NCBI GenBank assembly: GCA_002839285.1
Contig: PGXT01000022.1
Location: 1-55,314, forward strand
Reading direction: 5' to 3'
Source of the DNA: Spirochaetae bacterium HGW-Spirochaetae-5
GTDB taxonomy: Bacteria > Spirochaetota > UBA4802 > UBA5550
Length of the DNA: 55,314 nt
In this document: positions 53,357 through 55,314 of the stretch, piece after piece
Layout: the number at the start of each line of letters is the position of its first letter
Position numbering within the stretch: position 1 is the first letter of the stretch
Position numbers and translations under genes: made by a program
The notes under the pieces: generated by a model
Told to the model about the DNA's origin: nothing
The model's database searches: none
The model's input: only the letters and a program-made list of their open reading frames with translations

Positions 53357-55102
53357 ATGGCGTTACCTGAATCTGTACTGAAAAGAGCGGCGGAGTGGAC
53401 AGAGGCTCCCTATGATGACGATTGCAGAAAAGAGATTAAAGAGCTTATTAAAAGCGGAAATGATAAAGAGCTCAATGAACGTTTTGCCGTTGAACTTGAT
53501 TTCGGTACAGGGGGGCTCCGGGGACTTATCAGAAACGGCACAAACGGGATGAATAAGTATGTTGTTGCAAGGGCAACACAGGGGCTTGCAAACTATGTTA
53601 TAAAATCGGGAGAGTCTAATCCCTCTGCTGCTATTGCTTACGATTCAAGGCTTTATTCCAGGGAGTTTGCCATGGAGAGCGCCGCAGTTCTTGCAGCCAA
53701 CGGCATAAAAACATATTTATTCAGAGAGATGAGACCTACACCGGAGCTGAGCTTTGCTGTGAGGGAACTGGGGTGTGTCACCGGTATTGTAATAACCGCC
53801 AGCCACAATCCGAAAGAGTATAACGGCTATAAAGTTTACTGGAAAGATGGAGGGCAGATTATCAGTCCTCATGATGAGAATATTATAAGTGAAGTAAGAA
53901 AAGTCGGATCACTCGGTGATGTAAAACGGGAGAGCTTTGAATCTCTCCTTGATAAAGGGATGATAATACTTATAGATAAAGAGATTGATGAGAAGTTTTT
54001 AAAAGAGGTGAAATCTCTATCCATATCCCCCGAAGAGATTACAAAAAGTAATGTAAAGATTGTCTACACACCGCTTCACGGTACCGGGGGGACGCTTATT
54101 CCTGATGTATTATCGCAAATGGGTTTTAAAGATATTATATATGTAAATGAGCAGATGAAAGCTGATTCGTCTTTTTCCACTGTGAGAAAACCTAATCCGG
54201 AGGAGCGCGATGCTCTTGATCTTGCGATTAAATACGCAGTGAAGAGTGAAGCGGATATTGTAATCGCAACTGACCCCGATGCGGACAGGATGGGGATTGC
54301 AGTTAAAAATGATAAGGGTGAGTTCGATGTTCTCTCCGGTAATCATATAGGCGCTATTCTTGAGTATTATATTCTTTCCAGTATGAAGGACAAGGGTGTA
54401 CTCCCGTCTAACGGAGCGGTTGTGAAGACTGTTGTGACAACGGATCTTCAGGATAAGATTGCGGAATCATTTGCATGTAAAGTTTTTAATGTTCTGACCG
54501 GTTTTAAGTATATCGGAGAAAAGATTAAACAATTCGAAGAAGCGGGGGATTATAAATATGTTTTCGGCGGTGAAGAGAGTTATGGATATCTTTCCGGTAC
54601 ATACGCAAGAGATAAAGATGCCATTGCCTCGACTTTACTGATCTCTGAATGCTGCGCTTATCTGAAAAACCGCGGGATGACTATTACCGATTATCTTGAT
54701 AGTATTTTTAATGAGTACGGATACTATAATGACAGAAATATCTCTATCGATGCCGAGGGGCTCAAGGGTGTTGAAGTTATCGGTGATGTGATGAAGAAAT
54801 TCAGAGAGAAGGCTCCTGAAGAGATCGGCGGTCTGAAGGTCATTAAGGTCCTTGATTATATAAATGATACTATTTATGATTCATGTGAAGGTGGGACTCT
54901 TCTCCCTGAATCAAATGTACTGCAGTACAAGCTTTCAGATGGCTCCACTGTCACCGTCCGTCCTTCAGGTACAGAACCGAAAATTAAATTTTATTTTTCA
55001 GCAAAATCAGGTTCTTCGAAAGAGACAGAACAGAAGATAGATAAAATGATTGCAGATTTAATTCCAGGGGTGAAAGGGTTTATCGAAGCGCGCATAAAGT
55101 AG
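53357..55102 (+). CDS. Phosphoglucomutase/phosphomannomutase
   Basis: A 581-residue alpha-D-phosphohexomutase. The FGTGGLRG start (residues about 50-57), the phospho-Ser loop ITASHNPKEYNGYKVYW (about 147-163), the metal loop ATDPDADRMG (about 310-319), the sugar loop GGEESYG (about 407-413) and the phosphate loop VRPSGTEPKIKFY (about 540-552) are all present. The long form matches the PgcA-type enzymes. It is in one operon with the isomerase, so together they move carbon between glycolysis and sugar-1-phosphates for polysaccharide or envelope synthesis. Confidence 0.95.
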   Translation: MALPESVLKRAAEWTEAPYDDDCRKEIKELIKSGNDKELNERFAVELDFGTGGLRGLIRNGTNGMNKYVVARATQGLANYVIKSGESNPSAAIAYDSRLYSREFAMESAAVLAANGIKTYLFREMRPTPELSFAVRELGCVTGIVITASHNPKEYNGYKVYWKDGGQIISPHDENIISEVRKVGSLGDVKRESFESLLDKGMIILIDKEIDEKFLKEVKSLSISPEEITKSNVKIVYTPLHGTGGTLIPDVLSQMGFKDIIYVNEQMKADSSFSTVRKPNPEERDALDLAIKYAVKSEADIVIATDPDADRMGIAVKNDKGEFDVLSGNHIGAILEYYILSSMKDKGVLPSNGAVVKTVVTTDLQDKIAESFACKVFNVLTGFKYIGEKIKQFEEAGDYKYVFGGEESYGYLSGTYARDKDAIASTLLISECCAYLKNRGMTITDYLDSIFNEYGYYNDRNISIDAEGLKGVEVIGDVMKKFREKAPEEIGGLKVIKVLDYINDTIYDSCEGGTLLPESNVLQYKLSDGSTVTVRPSGTEPKIKFYFSAKSGSSKETEQKIDKMIADLIPGVKGFIEARIK

Positions 55103-55114
55103 CTTATCGTTACC

Positions 55115-55314
55115 CATATCTTTTTGTGCAGCCCCCTAAATCCCCCGGAGGGGGACTTTCAAACAATATCGTAAAATTCATTCATTTTAACGTAATTTTT
55201 TTAAAACAAATGTCTTTTAAGTCCCCCTCCGGGGGATTTAGGGGGCTATGTGTAATGTTTTGGGATTTCCAAGTCCCTTAACTTAATGACCGGGGGTGCG
55301 GGGGCTTTGCGCGA
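55115..55314. repeat. CCCCCTAAATCCCCCGGAGGGGG element, copy 2 (runs to the edge)
   Basis: GCCCCCTAAATCCCCCGG at about 55131 and CGGGGGATTTAGGGGGC at about 55230 flank TTTTAACGTAATTTTTTTAA and AAATGTCTTTTAAG, the reverse complement of the copy at 49918. The element may continue beyond the window. Confidence 0.75.

Overview
The window looks like a chromosomal segment of an anaerobic, low-to-moderate GC bacterium. Several things point towards the spirochaetes, though the assignment is inferred and not proven: the rho-rpmE pair, single-TM TPR proteins, a short TPR-like protein of a type I associate with spirochaetes (14005-14385), a selenocysteine formate dehydrogenase, a stand-alone STAS protein and small lipoproteins. 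There are no rRNA genes, phage, IS transposases, CRISPR arrays or recognisable defence islands. Almost every longer gap instead carries palindromic, repeated non-coding elements.

Layout. 1-4030 (minus) is a formate dehydrogenase operon: a selenocysteine fdhA followed by a NuoE-NuoF fusion that runs off the left edge. It is divergent from an oxalate/formate-antiporter-family MFS gene (4496-5827). 6164-9980 holds a single-domain response regulator, a lipoprotein and a tightly overlapping dapA-dapB-(CBS/PAS/Fis-HTH) operon. 10333-11878 is rho-rpmE, convergent with lgt-EamA (minus). 14005-18310 carries a TPR-like protein, an active/inactive M16 peptidase pair and greA, followed by tRNA-Ala(GGC) on the minus strand. 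18727-27927 is a plus-strand run of unusual genes: two paralogous membrane-anchored TPR proteins with Mrr-like ends, a cNMP/MinD-like/degenerate-patatin fusion, a membrane protein, a STAS protein, a large possible (alpha/alpha)6 protein and a ParB-like protein. A five-S1-domain protein with a small partner (minus) follows, then a GNAT, a TPR protein, a family I CoA-transferase operon (gctAB-like) divergent from a TetR regulator with two operator-like palindromes, a HEAT protein, a PolB-type exonuclease, ilvD, a hybrid histidine kinase, a GerMN protein, a CYTH/CyaB protein, pheST, a ROK kinase, a PHP phosphoesterase and a phosphoglucose/phosphomannose isomerase-phosphohexomutase pair.

Two points matter most to a reader. 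First, fdhA has an in-frame TGA in the catalytic selenocysteine context, with a hairpin just downstream that fits a bacterial SECIS. Second, three conserved genes (fdhA, rho and the 7TMR-DISM hybrid kinase) each lack an internal stretch of very roughly 55-140 nt, and the loss shifts the frame. An essential gene like rho is affected, so an assembly or population-level artefact has to be excluded before these are called pseudogenes.

The best candidate for undescribed biology is the 18727-27927 run. It includes a protein that joins a cyclic-nucleotide-binding fold, an intact P-loop ATPase and a patatin domain that has lost its catalytic residues. Two TPR proteins whose Mrr-like ends have lost the usual nuclease residues lie on either side of it. 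The best non-coding candidate is a three-hairpin MITE-like element with about seven copies.
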